Below, one piece after another: positions 8,347-18,443 of a DNA stretch of 64,000 bases (position 1 is the first letter of the stretch; the number at the start of each line of letters is the position of its first letter). Under the pieces are notes generated by a model. That model saw only the letters and a program-made list of their open reading frames with translations. It made no database searches and was not told the DNA's origin. The stretch comes from Vibrio sp. J1-1 (GTDB lineage Bacteria; Pseudomonadota; Gammaproteobacteria; Enterobacterales; Vibrionaceae), in assembly GCF_021728395.1 (NCBI RefSeq), contig NZ_JAKKCM010000013.1, positions 1 to 64,000 on the forward strand, written 5' to 3'. The position numbers and the translations under genes were made by a program.

Positions 8347-8373
8347 AAGCCGCGACCTAAAAAGGTAGCGGCT
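8347..8373 (-). terminator. Intrinsic terminator of dusB-fis
   Basis: On the minus strand the stem AAGCCGC/GCGGCTT, extended by ACC/GGT with one bulge, is followed by TTCTTTAT. It lies just downstream of the fis stop codon. Confidence 0.8.
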
Positions 8374-8401
8374 TGTTCTATAACAATTTTTAATTACGGT
8401 C

Positions 8402-8698
8402 TTAGTTCATGCCGTATTTTTTAAGTTTCTTGCGAAGAGTACCGCGGTTGATACCCATCATAGTTGCTGCGCGAGTTTGGTTACCGCGAGTGTACTGCAT
8501 GATGGTATCTAGTAATGGCTGTTCAACTTCAGCTAGAACTAATTCGTATAGCTCTGTTACTTCCTGGCCGTTTAGTTGAGCAAGGTAGTTTTTAAGAGAT
8601 GCTTTAACAGAGTCACGTAAAGGCTTTTGAGTAATCTGGTCTTGTGACGTTACTGTAGTTACTGTTAATGCTTCTGAAGTCAGATTTTGTTCGAACAT
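8402..8698 (-). CDS. fis: DNA-binding protein Fis
   Basis: 98 residues, the standard length for Fis. The N-terminal beta-hairpin arm (about 1-26) contacts the Hin/Gin-type invertases in homologues. The C-terminal helix-turn-helix is the near-invariant [20 protein letters not shown]. Fis is the growth-phase nucleoid protein that bends DNA and activates rRNA promoters. It follows dusB with a 23-base gap in the conserved gammaproteobacterial dusB-fis operon and shares its promoter, which has the GC-rich discriminator typical of stringent control. Confidence 0.98.
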   Translation of the reverse strand: MFEQNLTSEALTVTTVTSQDQITQKPLRDSVKASLKNYLAQLNGQEVTELYELVLAEVEQPLLDTIMQYTRGNQTRAATMMGINRGTLRKKLKKYGMN

Positions 8699-8721
8699 AT
8701 TCGGTCTAGCTCTTCTCTTAA

Positions 8722-9690
8722 TTATGATGCAACGTTATCAAAATAACCTTCTAACGCCTCTATTTGCAGCGGAGCTGCATCGATAGCGTTGAAGGTACGG
8801 CGAAACTCACTCGCTTGTTCATGCTCTTTTAGATACCAACCAACGTGCTTACGCGCGATACGTGGTCCTAAGTACTCTCCGTAAAACTCATGCAGAGCAT
8901 TCACATGACCAAGCATAATGGTTTTCACTTCCTCTGCTGGAAGCTCATCCATCGTGGTGCCGTTTTCCAAATAGTGATGGATTTCCTGGAAAATCCAAGG
9001 ACGACCTTGGGCAGGGCGTCCAATCATTAAAGCGTCAGCACCGGTGTACTCCAGTACAAATTTGGCTTTCTCCGGGCTATCGATATCACCGTTCGCGATA
9101 ACCGGAATTGAAATCGCCGCTTTTACTGCTTTAATGCTGTCGTATTCGGCCTCACCTTTGTACATACACGCTTTTGTTCTACCATGCAGAGCAAGTGCCT
9201 GTATGCCGCAGTCTTCGGCTAATTTAGCGATTTGGAGACAGTTTTTGTTTTCTGTATCCCAGCCAGTTCGGGTCTTTAACGTTACAGGAACGTCAACGGC
9301 ATTCACTACCGCTTTCAAAATCTCTTCGATAATGTTTGGGTATTGAAGCAGTGCAGAGCCCGCTAGCTTCTTATTCACTTTCTTTGCCGGGCAGCCCATG
9401 TTGATATCGATGATTTGCGCACCGTTCTCAACACTAAACTGAGCAGCGTCGGCCATCAGCTGTGGATCGGAACCGGCAATTTGTACAGAGCGAATGCCCG
9501 ATTCGCCTTCATGTACCATGCGCTGTTTCGACTTCGACGTTTTCCATAGCTTTGGGTTGGCAGACATCATTTCACTGACGGCCATTCCCGCACCATAACG
9601 AAGACACAACTCGCGAAACGGTCTATCCGTTACACCAGCCATAGGGGCTACGATTAGATTGTTCTTAAGTTGATAGTTTCCGATCTTCAA
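8722..9690 (-). CDS. dusB: tRNA-dihydrouridine synthase B
   Basis: 322 residues if translation starts at the TTG at 9690 ([10 protein letters not shown]), which matches the usual DusB N-terminus. An in-frame ATG at 9744 would overlap the proposed promoter and add an odd Cys-rich leader, so it is rejected. The enzyme reduces uridine to dihydrouridine in the D-loop of tRNA using FMN. Visible features are the FMN-barrel start [15 protein letters not shown], the catalytic cysteine in [17 protein letters not shown], and [11 protein letters not shown]. It is co-transcribed with fis. Confidence 0.96.
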   Translation of the reverse strand: MKIGNYQLKNNLIVAPMAGVTDRPFRELCLRYGAGMAVSEMMSANPKLWKTSKSKQRMVHEGESGIRSVQIAGSDPQLMADAAQFSVENGAQIIDINMGCPAKKVNKKLAGSALLQYPNIIEEILKAVVNAVDVPVTLKTRTGWDTENKNCLQIAKLAEDCGIQALALHGRTKACMYKGEAEYDSIKAVKAAISIPVIANGDIDSPEKAKFVLEYTGADALMIGRPAQGRPWIFQEIHHYLENGTTMDELPAEEVKTIMLGHVNALHEFYGEYLGPRIARKHVGWYLKEHEQASEFRRTFNAIDAAPLQIEALEGYFDNVAS

Positions 9691-9725
9691 AACGTCATCA
9701 CAGTTCTGTCCCAGCAAGGGCGCGC

Positions 9726-9754
9726 ATTTTACGCATTTTTTCACTGCGTGAAAA
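9726..9754 (-). promoter_or_regulatory. Candidate dusB-fis promoter with GC-rich discriminator
   Basis: Minus strand: -35-like TTTTCA (9754-9749), a 17-base spacer, -10-like TAAAAT (9731-9726), followed at once by GCGCGCCC. A GC-rich discriminator after the -10 is a hallmark of stringently controlled promoters, including E. coli fis. The AT-rich stretch upstream (9755-9830) could serve as an UP element or hold Fis sites. Confidence 0.6.
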
Positions 9755-9829
9755 GACTAATATTTGAGCATTTACAAATTGTTTTTGTAAATTGTATGAA
9801 TTTCAAACAATTAGCCGTTAAATCCTTGT

Positions 9830-10717
9830 CTAGCCTTGCTTACGACCAGAGATGCGACACCACTCTTTTTGCTCAATGATAGGATCTATGTGAAGCTCAT
9901 CACGGTAGTAGTTCGCGACATCTTCCGCTTGGGTATCTAAAACACCAGACATGGCAAGTTCGCCATTTGGCTTTACCAGGCCTTTAATGATAGGAGCAAG
10001 TTCACGCAAAGGACCTGCAAGAATATTGGCAACGACCACGTCAGCGATCAGGCCTTCAGGTTGATTTTGCGGTAGGTAAACTTCAAGTTGATCGGCAACA
10101 CCGTTACGCTCTGCGTTGTCGCGAGAGGCTAGTAGGGCTTGAGGATCAATGTCGATCCCGATGACCTTTTCTGCGCCTAGTTTGATCGCGGCGATCGCCA
10201 GAATGCCAGAGCCACAGCCGAAGTCGATAACTGTCTTACCCGTCAGGTCCAGACCTTCTAGCCATTCCAGACAAAGCGCTGTCGTTGGGTGAGTACCCGT
10301 ACCGAATGCGAGGCCAGGATCAAGCATAACGTTTACTGCGTCTGGCTCAGGAACGTCACGCCAGCTAGGACAAATCCATAGGCGTTCACCAAATTTCATT
10401 GGGTGGAAGTTTTCCATCCACTCACGTTCCCAGTCTTTGTCTTCCAGCTGTTCTACTTTATAAGCAAAATTGTCTGCAAGCATGTTACTTGCTTTGATTT
10501 GGTCGATGATGAAGTTGGTATCGGCTTCTGCATCGTACAGTGCCAGAATGTCAGTATCGCCCCATAAGCGAGTTTCGCCAGGAAGAGGTTCGAATACAGG
10601 CGTATCTTGCGCGTCTAGGAAAGTTACAGACAGCGCACCAGTCTCTTCCATTAGCATGTCGCCGATTTGCTCAGCGTTTTCATTGGTCGCGTTGAGTTTG
10701 ATTTGAATCCAAGGCAT
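9830..10717 (-). CDS. prmA: Ribosomal protein L11 methyltransferase
   Basis: 295 residues, the normal PrmA length. The enzyme trimethylates lysines and the N-terminus of L11 using S-adenosylmethionine. The N-terminal L11-recognition domain (1-100 or so) starts [20 protein letters not shown]. The Rossmann methyltransferase domain has [15 protein letters not shown], the SAM loop [32 protein letters not shown], and the catalytic-site motif [10 protein letters not shown]. It lies between accC and dusB-fis, a conserved Vibrio and enterobacterial order. Confidence 0.97.
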   Translation of the reverse strand: MPWIQIKLNATNENAEQIGDMLMEETGALSVTFLDAQDTPVFEPLPGETRLWGDTDILALYDAEADTNFIIDQIKASNMLADNFAYKVEQLEDKDWEREWMENFHPMKFGERLWICPSWRDVPEPDAVNVMLDPGLAFGTGTHPTTALCLEWLEGLDLTGKTVIDFGCGSGILAIAAIKLGAEKVIGIDIDPQALLASRDNAERNGVADQLEVYLPQNQPEGLIADVVVANILAGPLRELAPIIKGLVKPNGELAMSGVLDTQAEDVANYYRDELHIDPIIEQKEWCRISGRKQG

Positions 10718-10801
10718 TGGTTTTTGCTCTTACAGTAAATGAAGTGGCGCAGAGTTTACCAGAACTCTGCGATTTGTTTGAGTACAGATAGTATACAAAA
10801 C

Positions 10802-10829
10802 AAAAATGCCCACAGATGTGGGCATTTTT
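10802..10829 (-). terminator. Intrinsic terminator after accBC
   Basis: AAAATGCCCACA/TGTGGGCATTTTT forms a long symmetric hairpin with runs of A and T on both sides. It can therefore work on either strand, and it lies just past the accC stop codon. Confidence 0.88.
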
Positions 10830-10847
10830 CAGGAGTTCAACTAAGGC

Positions 10848-12191
10848 TTATTGCAGGCCTAGTTTCTTCTCTAGGTAATGAATGTTGGCACCACCGTGCT
10901 GGAAGTTCTCATCATTCATAATTGAAACTTGCAGTGGCACGTTAGTTTTGATGCCTTCGATGATCATCTCACCAAGTGCATTCTTCATACGTGCAATCGC
11001 CACGTCACGGTTCTCACCGTAAGTGATCAGTTTACCAATCATTGAATCATAATGAGGTGGTACTGAGTAACCAGTGTAGATGTGTGATTCCCAACGTACG
11101 CCCATGCCGCCCGGAGAGTGGAAGCGCTCAATCTTACCTGGTGATGGCAGGAAGCGCTCTGGGTCTTCTGCGTTGATACGACACTCAATTGCATGGCCAC
11201 GGATCTTAATGTCATCCTGAGTGAATGACAGAGGCTGGCCTGCAGCGACACGTAGCTGCTCTTTGATTAGGTCGATACCCGTTACCATTTCTGTTACTGG
11301 GTGCTCTACCTGAATACGAGTGTTCATCTCGATGAAGTAGAACTCACCATTTTCGTACAGGAATTCAAACGTACCTGCACCACGGTAACCAATCTCTAAA
11401 CATGCACGAGTACAACGTTCACCGATGTACTTACGCATTTCTTCAGTGATACCTGGTGCTGGTGCTTCTTCCACAACTTTCTGGTGACGACGCTGCATTG
11501 AACAGTCACGCTCACCTAGGTGGATTGCGCCACCTTGGCCGTCAGCAATAACTTGAACTTCAACGTGACGAGGGTTTTCTAGGAATTTCTCCATGTAAAC
11601 CATGTCGTTGTTAAACGCTGCTTTCGCTTCTGCACGTGTCATAGCAATAGCTTGTACTAGTTCTTTTTCAGAACGCACAACGCGCATACCACGACCACCG
11701 CCGCCGCCTGACGCTTTAATGATTACTGGGTAACCAATGCGTTTAGCAAACGCTTTGTTTTTCTCTTCATCATTGTCCAGTGGGCCGTCAGAACCTGGTA
11801 CACAAGGAACGCCAGCTTTCTTCATTGCGTTGATCGCTGACACTTTGTCACCCATCAAGCGGATAGTTTCTGCTTTTGGACCAACGAAAATGAAGCCGCT
11901 GCGCTCAACTTGCTCTGCGAAGTCTGCGTTTTCTGACAAGAAGCCGTAACCTGGGTGGATAGCTACTGCACCCGTTACTTCTGCCGCAGAAATGATGCGT
12001 GGAATGTTTAGGTAGCTGTCGATACCACGAGCAGGACCGATACATACGGTTTCATCTGCAAGCAGTACGTGCTTAAGATCGCGGTCAGCTGTTGAGTGAA
12101 CAGCTACGGTCTTAATACCTAACTCTTTACAAGCGCGAAGAATACGAAGTGCGATTTCACCTCGGTTCGCGATGACTACTTTGTCTAGCAT
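10848..12191 (-). CDS. accC: Biotin carboxylase subunit of acetyl-CoA carboxylase
   Basis: 447 residues. It carboxylates the biotin on AccB using ATP and bicarbonate, the first step of fatty-acid synthesis. The order is N-terminal domain [23 protein letters not shown]-grasp glycine loop [43 protein letters not shown], the active-site stretch [16 protein letters not shown], and the C-terminal domain with CRINAEDP. It lies 14 bases downstream of accB in the standard accBC operon. Confidence 0.98.
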   Translation of the reverse strand: MLDKVVIANRGEIALRILRACKELGIKTVAVHSTADRDLKHVLLADETVCIGPARGIDSYLNIPRIISAAEVTGAVAIHPGYGFLSENADFAEQVERSGFIFVGPKAETIRLMGDKVSAINAMKKAGVPCVPGSDGPLDNDEEKNKAFAKRIGYPVIIKASGGGGGRGMRVVRSEKELVQAIAMTRAEAKAAFNNDMVYMEKFLENPRHVEVQVIADGQGGAIHLGERDCSMQRRHQKVVEEAPAPGITEEMRKYIGERCTRACLEIGYRGAGTFEFLYENGEFYFIEMNTRIQVEHPVTEMVTGIDLIKEQLRVAAGQPLSFTQDDIKIRGHAIECRINAEDPERFLPSPGKIERFHSPGGMGVRWESHIYTGYSVPPHYDSMIGKLITYGENRDVAIARMKNALGEMIIEGIKTNVPLQVSIMNDENFQHGGANIHYLEKKLGLQ

Positions 12192-12205
12192 AAGGCAAGC
12201 CTCGC

Positions 12206-12667
12206 TTATTCGATTACAACTAGAGGTTGGTCGAATTCAACTGGTTGGCCGTCTTCAACAAGGATTGCTGTAACAACGCCAGATTTGTCCGCTTCGATTT
12301 GGTTCATCATCTTCATTGCTTCAACGATACATAGAGTATCGCCAGCGTTAACTTTTTGGCCTACTTCTATGAATGATTTCGCGTCAGGGCTTGGAGAGCG
12401 GTAGAAAGTACCAACCATTGGAGAAAGAACTTGGTGACCCGCAGGTACTGCTGCCGCTGGAGCTTCAGCCGCTGGTGCTTCTGCTACTGGTGCTGCTGCT
12501 GGCGCAGGTGCCGCTACTGGAGCTGCTGCGTAGTGAACAGGTGCTGGAGCAGCTGCCGCGCCGTGACGACTGATGCGTACTGACTCTTCACCTTCTGAAA
12601 TTTCTAGCTCAGCAATGCCAGACTCTTCAACTAACTCGATTAGCTTTTTGATTTTACGAATATCCAT
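12206..12667 (-). CDS. accB: Biotin carboxyl carrier protein of acetyl-CoA carboxylase
   Basis: 153 residues. The N-terminal part ([17 protein letters not shown]) is followed by a flexible Ala/Pro-rich linker (about 36-78). The biotinyl domain contains [11 protein letters not shown], which makes K119 the biotinylation site. The protein carries the carboxyl group between AccC and the AccAD carboxyltransferase. It is first in the accBC operon. The 60-base gap to aroQ upstream shows no terminator, so some read-through from aroQ is possible. Confidence 0.98.
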   Translation of the reverse strand: MDIRKIKKLIELVEESGIAELEISEGEESVRISRHGAAAAPAPVHYAAAPVAAPAPAAAPVAEAPAAEAPAAAVPAGHQVLSPMVGTFYRSPSPDAKSFIEVGQKVNAGDTLCIVEAMKMMNQIEADKSGVVTAILVEDGQPVEFDQPLVVIE

Positions 12668-12727
12668 CTTTTCTTTCTCTTTTATCTTGTGATTAAGACA
12701 ACCCCGTAGGATTGCAGAGTGTAAGGG

Positions 12728-13177
12728 TTACTTTGTCTGAAGTTTGTTAATAACGGCAGACAGAGCAAATTCATAACCTTGTGCGCCTAGACCGCAAATC
12801 ACCCCTTCTGCCTTATCAGACAGGTATGAGTGATGACGAAACGGCTCACGTGCATGCACGTTTGATAGGTGCACCTCGATAAATGGGATGGCGACGCCAA
12901 GTAATGCATCTCGCAGTGCTACACTGGTATGAGTGAAAGCAGCTGGATTGATGATGATGAAATCAATCTTGCCATGTGCGGCATGAATGGCTTCAATCAG
13001 TTCGTACTCACGATTTGATTGTAGGTGTTCTAATTCCACCCCTGCATTGTGAGCTTGCTCTGTTAGCGTGTTCACAATCTGTGCTAAGGTGTTGTTACCA
13101 TAGTGTGTCGGTTCACGCAGACCTAACAGGTTAAGGTTTGGTCCGTTTAGAACAAGAATCCGTGACTTTGCAGACAT
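12728..13177 (-). CDS. aroQ: Type II 3-dehydroquinate dehydratase
   Basis: 149 residues from the ATG at 13177, which is preceded by AAGGAAG. A longer in-frame start at 13267 would add 30 residues unlike the family. It dehydrates 3-dehydroquinate in the shikimate pathway. Family motifs are [20 protein letters not shown] (which contains the catalytic tyrosine loop), the Arg/His-containing [26 protein letters not shown] and [16 protein letters not shown]. The aroQ-accB-accC order is common in gammaproteobacteria. Confidence 0.97.
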   Translation of the reverse strand: MSAKSRILVLNGPNLNLLGLREPTHYGNNTLAQIVNTLTEQAHNAGVELEHLQSNREYELIEAIHAAHGKIDFIIINPAAFTHTSVALRDALLGVAIPFIEVHLSNVHAREPFRHHSYLSDKAEGVICGLGAQGYEFALSAVINKLQTK

Positions 13178-13424
13178 TATGTTGCCATCTTCCTTTATCG
13201 TGAGTGGAACGTTTGTTTTCCCAAATATACGATAATTCAACACGATTTTTTTGTTAAAACCGAGCAAAATTTAAAAAATCGACCAAGATTATAGCTAATT
13301 CACAGCAATTAGCAGCAATTTACTGGTCTAATCTCCCAATACCTCATCCTCTTTCTGCAACCAAGTTAACAAAAATAACCTAATGACCACATCAAGAGCG
13401 TGGCTAACCTACGTTCCAAAGCAA
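13178..13424. other. Intergenic region aroQ-acs
   Basis: About 250 bases of AT-rich DNA that must contain the aroQ promoter. A short direct repeat AGCAATT (twice, near 13300-13315) is the only structure seen. No gene or RNA was recognised. Confidence 0.5.
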
Positions 13425-13453
13425 AAAAACCGCCATCAAAGTGGCGGTTTTCT
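13425..13453 (-). terminator. Intrinsic terminator of acs
   Basis: Minus strand: AAAACCGCCA/TGGCGGTTTT with a six-base loop, then a run of T. It lies 28 bases after the acs stop codon. Confidence 0.92.
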
Positions 13454-13481
13454 GTTATGTGTTTAGAAATGGCGAGTTAGC

Positions 13482-15431
13482 TTACGCCAGCTCAGCTTTT
13501 TCTGCGATGAGTTTGTCTACTACGCTAGGGTCTGCAAGTGTTGATGTGTCACCCAGGTTGCTCGTATCGCCGGTTGCAATCTTACGCAGAATTCGACGCA
13601 TGATCTTACCAGAGCGAGTCTTAGGTAGGGAATCCGTCCAGTGCAGTACATCTGGTGTTGCAATTGGACCGATCTCTTTGCGCACCCAGTCTTTCACTTC
13701 TTTATGCAGTTCCGCTGAAGGGAATTCACCGTCATTTAGCGTGATGTAAGCATAGATAGCCTGACCTTTGATGTCGTGCGGGATACCTACAATTGCCGCT
13801 TCTGCAATCTTATGATGCGCGACTAGAGCAGATTCAATCTCTGCGGTACCCATGCGGTGTCCAGAAACGTTCAATACGTCATCCACACGGCCTGTGATCC
13901 AGTAGTAACCGTCTTCGTCACGACGAGCGCCATCGCTGGTGAAGTACATGCCTTTGAAGGTTGAGAAGTAGGTTTGTTCGAAGCGTTCGTGGTCACCGTA
14001 AACCGTACGCATTTGACCAGGCCACGAATCAAGAATTACAAGGTTGCCTTCAGTCGCACCTTCAAGAATGTTACCCATGTTATCAACAAGCGCAGGTTGT
14101 ACGCCGAAGAATGGACGGGTCGCTGAACCTGGTTTTAGATCCGTTGCGCCTGGTAGTGGGGCGATTAAGATGCCGCCTGTTTCAGTTTGCCACCAAGTAT
14201 CGACAATCGGAGAGTTCTCATTACCGATGGTCTTGTAGTACCACTCCCATGCTTCAGGGTTGATTGGCTCACCTACCGAACCCATGATGCGAAGGCTTGA
14301 ACGAGACGTGCCTTCAACCGCTTCATTACCTTTTGCCATTAGTGCACGAATCGCAGTTGGCGCAGTGTAAAGGATGTTCACTTGATGTTTATCAACCACT
14401 TCGCTCATACGGCTTGTGCTTGGGTAGTTTGGCACGCCTTCAAACAAGATGGTTTTAGCGCCGTTCGCTAGTGGACCGTAGATAAGGTACGTGTGACCAG
14501 TAATCCAACCCACGTCAGCAGTACACCAGAAGGTTTCGCCTGGCTGGTAGTCGAAGACGTATTTAAATGTCATTGCGGCATAAACAAGGTAGCCACCAGT
14601 GGTATGCAGTACGCCTTTAGGTTTACCCGTAGAGCCTGAGGTGTAAAGGATGAAAAGTGGATCTTCGGCTTTCATCTCTTCTGGTGGGCAAACGTCAGAA
14701 ACACTTGCGGTTGCTTCATGCCACCAAACATCACGGTGATCATGCCATTCAACATCGCCACCAGTACGTTTAAGAACCAACACTTTGCTGATGGTTTTCA
14801 CGTCTGGGTTAGTCAGTGCTTCATCAACATTCTTTTTAAGTGGAACAGCACGTCCGCCACGAACACCTTCGTCAGCGGTGATGACAACTTTAGCGTCTGA
14901 GTCAATGATACGGCCAGAAAGTGCTTCTGGTGAGAAACCGCCGAATACCACAGTGTGGACTGCGCCGATGCGGGTACATGCCAGCATTGCGATTGCAGCT
15001 TCAGGTACCATTGGCATGTAGAGACAAACTACGTCGCCTTTGCGCACACCTTGTTCTTTTAGTGCGTTAGAGAATTTACATACTTCTTTATGCAGTTCGT
15101 TAAAGGTAAGTGTTTTATCGTCAGCTGGGTCATCGCCTTCCCAAATGATTGCTACGTCGTCACCGTGCTCTGCCAAATGGCGGTCAATACAGTTTGCTGA
15201 GACATTAAGTGTGCCGTCTTCAAACCAGCGGATGTCGACATGACCGGTATCGAAAGAGGTGCTTTTTACTTTGGTGAAAGGTTTAATCCAATCAACGATT
15301 TTGCCGTGCTCGTCCCAGAAGCCCTCTGGATCGGTTACCGACTGCTGATACATGGCTAGGTAGGTTTCATTATCCGCGTGTGTATGAGTTTTAATGTTTT
15401 CTTTTACCGGATAAACGTGGGCTTCGCTCAT
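13482..15431 (-). CDS. acs: Acetyl-CoA synthetase (AMP-forming)
   Basis: 649 residues, full length. It converts acetate, ATP and CoA to acetyl-CoA through acetyl-AMP and is the high-affinity acetate scavenging enzyme. Visible motifs are the P-loop-like [30 protein letters not shown], the hinge region [20 protein letters not shown], and the C-terminal lysine [16 protein letters not shown] that is acetylated to switch the enzyme off in homologues. GGAG precedes the ATG. In Vibrio cholerae acs is activated by CrbS/CrbR, and both regulators are encoded in this window. Confidence 0.98.
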   Translation of the reverse strand: MSEAHVYPVKENIKTHTHADNETYLAMYQQSVTDPEGFWDEHGKIVDWIKPFTKVKSTSFDTGHVDIRWFEDGTLNVSANCIDRHLAEHGDDVAIIWEGDDPADDKTLTFNELHKEVCKFSNALKEQGVRKGDVVCLYMPMVPEAAIAMLACTRIGAVHTVVFGGFSPEALSGRIIDSDAKVVITADEGVRGGRAVPLKKNVDEALTNPDVKTISKVLVLKRTGGDVEWHDHRDVWWHEATASVSDVCPPEEMKAEDPLFILYTSGSTGKPKGVLHTTGGYLVYAAMTFKYVFDYQPGETFWCTADVGWITGHTYLIYGPLANGAKTILFEGVPNYPSTSRMSEVVDKHQVNILYTAPTAIRALMAKGNEAVEGTSRSSLRIMGSVGEPINPEAWEWYYKTIGNENSPIVDTWWQTETGGILIAPLPGATDLKPGSATRPFFGVQPALVDNMGNILEGATEGNLVILDSWPGQMRTVYGDHERFEQTYFSTFKGMYFTSDGARRDEDGYYWITGRVDDVLNVSGHRMGTAEIESALVAHHKIAEAAIVGIPHDIKGQAIYAYITLNDGEFPSAELHKEVKDWVRKEIGPIATPDVLHWTDSLPKTRSGKIMRRILRKIATGDTSNLGDTSTLADPSVVDKLIAEKAELA

Positions 15432-15643
15432 GGCTTCTCTCCTTGTGCCTTTATTTTTCGGCCTTACACCAATCTACATAAGACTTTGAATTTTTACTTT
15501 GTAGGGCTGTTGCTGTTACTCGTTCATTAATACTCTGATTTTCTGACAACAGAATGAATCGAACGGGTATTTGTTTTAAACAGTCAGCCGTTGCAAGAAC
15601 GACCTTGTGCTTATAACTGTCAGTCACAGCGCGTATTTCCACA

Positions 15644-15661
15644 ATTAGACTTTAGGATGAT
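15644..15661. promoter_or_regulatory. Candidate CrbR operator upstream of acs
   Basis: ATTAGACTTTAGGATGAT matches 15 of 18 positions of the near-palindrome at 27562-27579 upstream of DUF485-actP (read on the minus strand). It lies 213 bases before the acs start codon. Apart from this site, the 293-base region 15432-15724 shows no convincing gene. Assignment to CrbR is inferred from the shared regulon. Confidence 0.5.
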
Positions 15662-15724
15662 AGAGAGGGAACTACCGAAAAAGGTTTGAAATAAAAGTAA
15701 TTATGGGAGCCAGGTCAACAGGAA

Positions 15725-16354
15725 TTATTTGTATGGCACGTTTAGACTAGGTAAATCGCCTTTGGTTAAACGAACAAAGACCAGTGCGGCGGAGATGGCA
15801 TCTTGCAATGCGTCATGCTTGTCTTGCATGGGCAGTTCAAGGTGCTTGCAAATAGCCTCCAGACTTAAGTCGAAATAGGCATTAGGTAAATGTCGTTCCA
15901 ATTTGTCGTGGTAAATCTGGCTCACTTCAATCAAAGGGTTGGGCAGAGGGAAGCCCAGTTGTTTTTGACAGGCGAGATCCAATATTTTTTTGTCATAGCG
16001 AATGTGGTAGCCGACTAACGGACGATTGCCGATAAAGTCGATTAGCTTTAGTAATGCATCCTTTTCGCTGATGCCGTCCACTAAATCCTGGTGGCGAATT
16101 TTATGGATTTTCACCGAGCCAGAATCAAGCGACTGTGGTGCACGTAGGTGCACTTCAAATGGCTGGCTGGTGATAATACGATTATCAATGATCTTAGTGG
16201 CTGCGATGGTAACAAGTTCCGCTCGGTTGGGATCTAAGCTGGTGGTTTCACAGTCGAGAGAAACCAGCTCTGTTTTATTTGGCGCACAAAAGAGCGACTG
16301 ATAAGGCGAGCCTTTTAGCTTATAGTGCCAATATTTTCGTTGTAGCCAATTCAT
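15725..16354 (-). CDS. 3'-5' exonuclease (DnaQ/PolC-type DEDDh)
   Basis: 209 residues with the three exonuclease motifs in order: Exo I LVSLDCETTSLDP, Exo II VGYHIRYDKKILDLAC, and Exo III HDALQDAISAA with the His-x4-Asp spacing of DEDDh enzymes. It should remove nucleotides from 3' ends of DNA or RNA, and the true substrate is unknown. It lies 30 bases downstream of the CBS/nucleotidyltransferase gene and is probably co-transcribed with it. This pair recurs beside acs and CrbS-type kinases in gammaproteobacteria, which hints at a role in acetate control that I cannot define. Confidence 0.88.
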   Translation of the reverse strand: MNWLQRKYWHYKLKGSPYQSLFCAPNKTELVSLDCETTSLDPNRAELVTIAATKIIDNRIITSQPFEVHLRAPQSLDSGSVKIHKIRHQDLVDGISEKDALLKLIDFIGNRPLVGYHIRYDKKILDLACQKQLGFPLPNPLIEVSQIYHDKLERHLPNAYFDLSLEAICKHLELPMQDKHDALQDAISAALVFVRLTKGDLPSLNVPYK

Positions 16355-16384
16355 CCACGATACCTCTTATACAACTTGCCGGAC

Positions 16385-18211
16385 TTAATCACGTATCTGA
16401 TAGTGGAAACCTAAAAACTGCTGAAACTTTTTCACGACATGCAGGCTATGTCGCAGTAAGTCTCGCTCGGTTCTGTCGAGTTGTTTGATGTCGATATTAT
16501 TCAGCGCTTCTTGTTGATTCAATTGCTGATTGAGACGAAGCTTTAAGAACAATTTAAGTGCTTCGTTTAAGTTGTCGGCCGTTTCAGGCTCTAAAATTCG
16601 CTTGTTCCTCAAGGCTTCTATGCGGGCAAAGGTATTTTTTTCTTCAATGGCATATTCAAGAGACAGCGTTCGGATGCCGTGCACAATAGGGAAAATACCG
16701 CCTCGTTTGATATCTAAGCCATCTTTGGCACTTTTGACGTTGCCAAATAGCGTTAGTGGCACAGAAAATTGCAGCGCTGGCCGGGTAAAGTCAGACAAGA
16801 TCAGCATGCGGTCTTTCATCTTGTCCCTGAGGTGATTAGCGACGGGAGTGAGTAATTCTCGATTGCCCGCTACGGCTTGAGCATCACTGAAGATGGCTAA
16901 ATCCATGATTTGTTCTGGCTGCGCCTTTGAAATCCAATTATCAAGGGTTCGAATCCACTCTGATTGAGAGTTGACCCACTTAGGGTTGTTGACCATCACT
17001 TTTCCAGGGCAAAGCGGGTAACCCAGTTGCTGCAGGGTGTGGGTGAATGATTGCATCACCTGAACGCATTGTGACCACTCCAAACCGTCTTTAATGATCA
17101 ACGCATTATCCTGATCGGTTTTGAGAATTTGTTCTCCTCGTCCTTCCGAGCCTAAAACAATGAGACAGCAGTGGTCGTGGAGCGCGGGTGGGACAACCAA
17201 CTCGAAAGCCTTCTCTATGATTTGCTCGTTGACGGCTGAAATGAGCTCCATGATGAAGCGGGTGCGAATGCCGTTTCTCACAAGGCTTTCTACCAACTGA
17301 CGTTGTCGGTTGGATGCAAGGGCAAGCTCTTCCACGCTGCTGGCTCTGGCGATACTCAGCGTGAGTACGTGCGAGTGGGTAGAGAAAGCACTGAGGATTT
17401 GCGTCATATCCAGCATGCCTATGGCTTGATTGCCATCGCATACCATTAGGCGTTTCATCCGGTTACGCGTCATAGTAATCATGGCGTTAAACAGGAAGTC
17501 GCCTTCATCGACATGATAAACCGGGAAGGTGGCTATTTCGCCAACAGGTGTATCGACGGCGCGATCATCTAACATCACCGAGTGAAGCATATTGGTACGA
17601 GTGACAATGGCGTACGGGTGCGCAGATGGCCATTTTTCAAGGCGCGCATCGTCTGCGTTCAGCTTCACTAACGCAGCATCTATGCCGTTTTCTTTTAAGG
17701 TTCTTGTCACCTTATTGATAGGCGTCTCGGGGGACAGGATCATCGGTGGGTGGTAAATGCCCTTATCGACTTTGGTCAGAATAAACTCAGCCAGATTTTG
17801 CTGTTGCTGTGCCGCTTCTATCAGCGCCTGTCGTTTTGACAGGTTGTTATCGAAGTACGCCGCGAATTGTCCATTCTCGTTATAGAGTTCGAGAAACACC
17901 TCTTTTGGTAGCAAATAGGACAGAGTGTCTTCAAGTGCGACATACTGATGCCGAACGCTTTCTTCAAATAGAGAGCGTACGTCGAACATATCGTCGTTAG
18001 CATAGTGGGCGAATACTTCGCTCTGGTCTTTGGAGCGCTCTTCCACTGCACCTTTGATCAAAATATGCAAATGAGGATTCGATTGCCCACAAGATAAAAT
18101 CACATCTCGAGTTCGATAATATGCAACGTCAAGTGATGAACGCAGCCGCGCTTGTTGTTTGCTGGTCAGGCGGTCGAATGGTGGAGATTGCATATTGAAT
18201 TTATCAGGCAT
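16385..18211 (-). CDS. cNMP-binding/CBS/DUF294 putative nucleotidyltransferase
   Basis: 608 residues if started at the ATG at 18211. An ATG at 18238 is also in frame, and neither has a good Shine-Dalgarno. The order is a cyclic-nucleotide-binding-like domain (about 10-125), a tandem CBS pair (about 145-270), a GlnD-type nucleotidyltransferase core (IVLGSEGRGEQILKTDQDNA, with the GS and DxD metal-binding pattern) and a helical DUF294 C-terminal domain. The set suggests a nucleotide-sensing protein that nucleotidylates a partner. The partner is unknown and the function is not established. It pairs with the exonuclease gene downstream. Confidence 0.85.
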   Translation of the reverse strand: MPDKFNMQSPPFDRLTSKQQARLRSSLDVAYYRTRDVILSCGQSNPHLHILIKGAVEERSKDQSEVFAHYANDDMFDVRSLFEESVRHQYVALEDTLSYLLPKEVFLELYNENGQFAAYFDNNLSKRQALIEAAQQQQNLAEFILTKVDKGIYHPPMILSPETPINKVTRTLKENGIDAALVKLNADDARLEKWPSAHPYAIVTRTNMLHSVMLDDRAVDTPVGEIATFPVYHVDEGDFLFNAMITMTRNRMKRLMVCDGNQAIGMLDMTQILSAFSTHSHVLTLSIARASSVEELALASNRQRQLVESLVRNGIRTRFIMELISAVNEQIIEKAFELVVPPALHDHCCLIVLGSEGRGEQILKTDQDNALIIKDGLEWSQCVQVMQSFTHTLQQLGYPLCPGKVMVNNPKWVNSQSEWIRTLDNWISKAQPEQIMDLAIFSDAQAVAGNRELLTPVANHLRDKMKDRMLILSDFTRPALQFSVPLTLFGNVKSAKDGLDIKRGGIFPIVHGIRTLSLEYAIEEKNTFARIEALRNKRILEPETADNLNEALKLFLKLRLNQQLNQQEALNNIDIKQLDRTERDLLRHSLHVVKKFQQFLGFHYQIRD

Positions 18212-18443
18212 AAGGAACCCAAAAATTGAAAGGAACACATTCTAAGTCTGACAAATTTCTTTCTATAAGCCAGACGACTTTGGTCTAAATCCAGAGCGTT
18301 GAAACCCAAGCTTTTTTGATTTTTAAAAGTTTGTATCCCATCGAGGAAACGGTAAGTTGCCGATTCTTCCCTTTTTCTGCTGCGTTTAGCGATCCATAAT
18401 CCACGCTCATAAACGTTGGTGTTCCCATTTTAGGAAAATAATA

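Noticed and set aside
15474-15485. TTACACCAATCT upstream of acs, one mismatch from the IS630 end TTATACCAATCT
   Set aside because: No opposite end or transposase sequence was found nearby. A 12-mer with one mismatch is too weak to call a solo IS end.
15451-15642. 63-codon minus-strand reading frame upstream of acs
   Set aside because: It has no Shine-Dalgarno and no recognisable domain or signal peptide, and it lies in the acs promoter region. It is probably chance.
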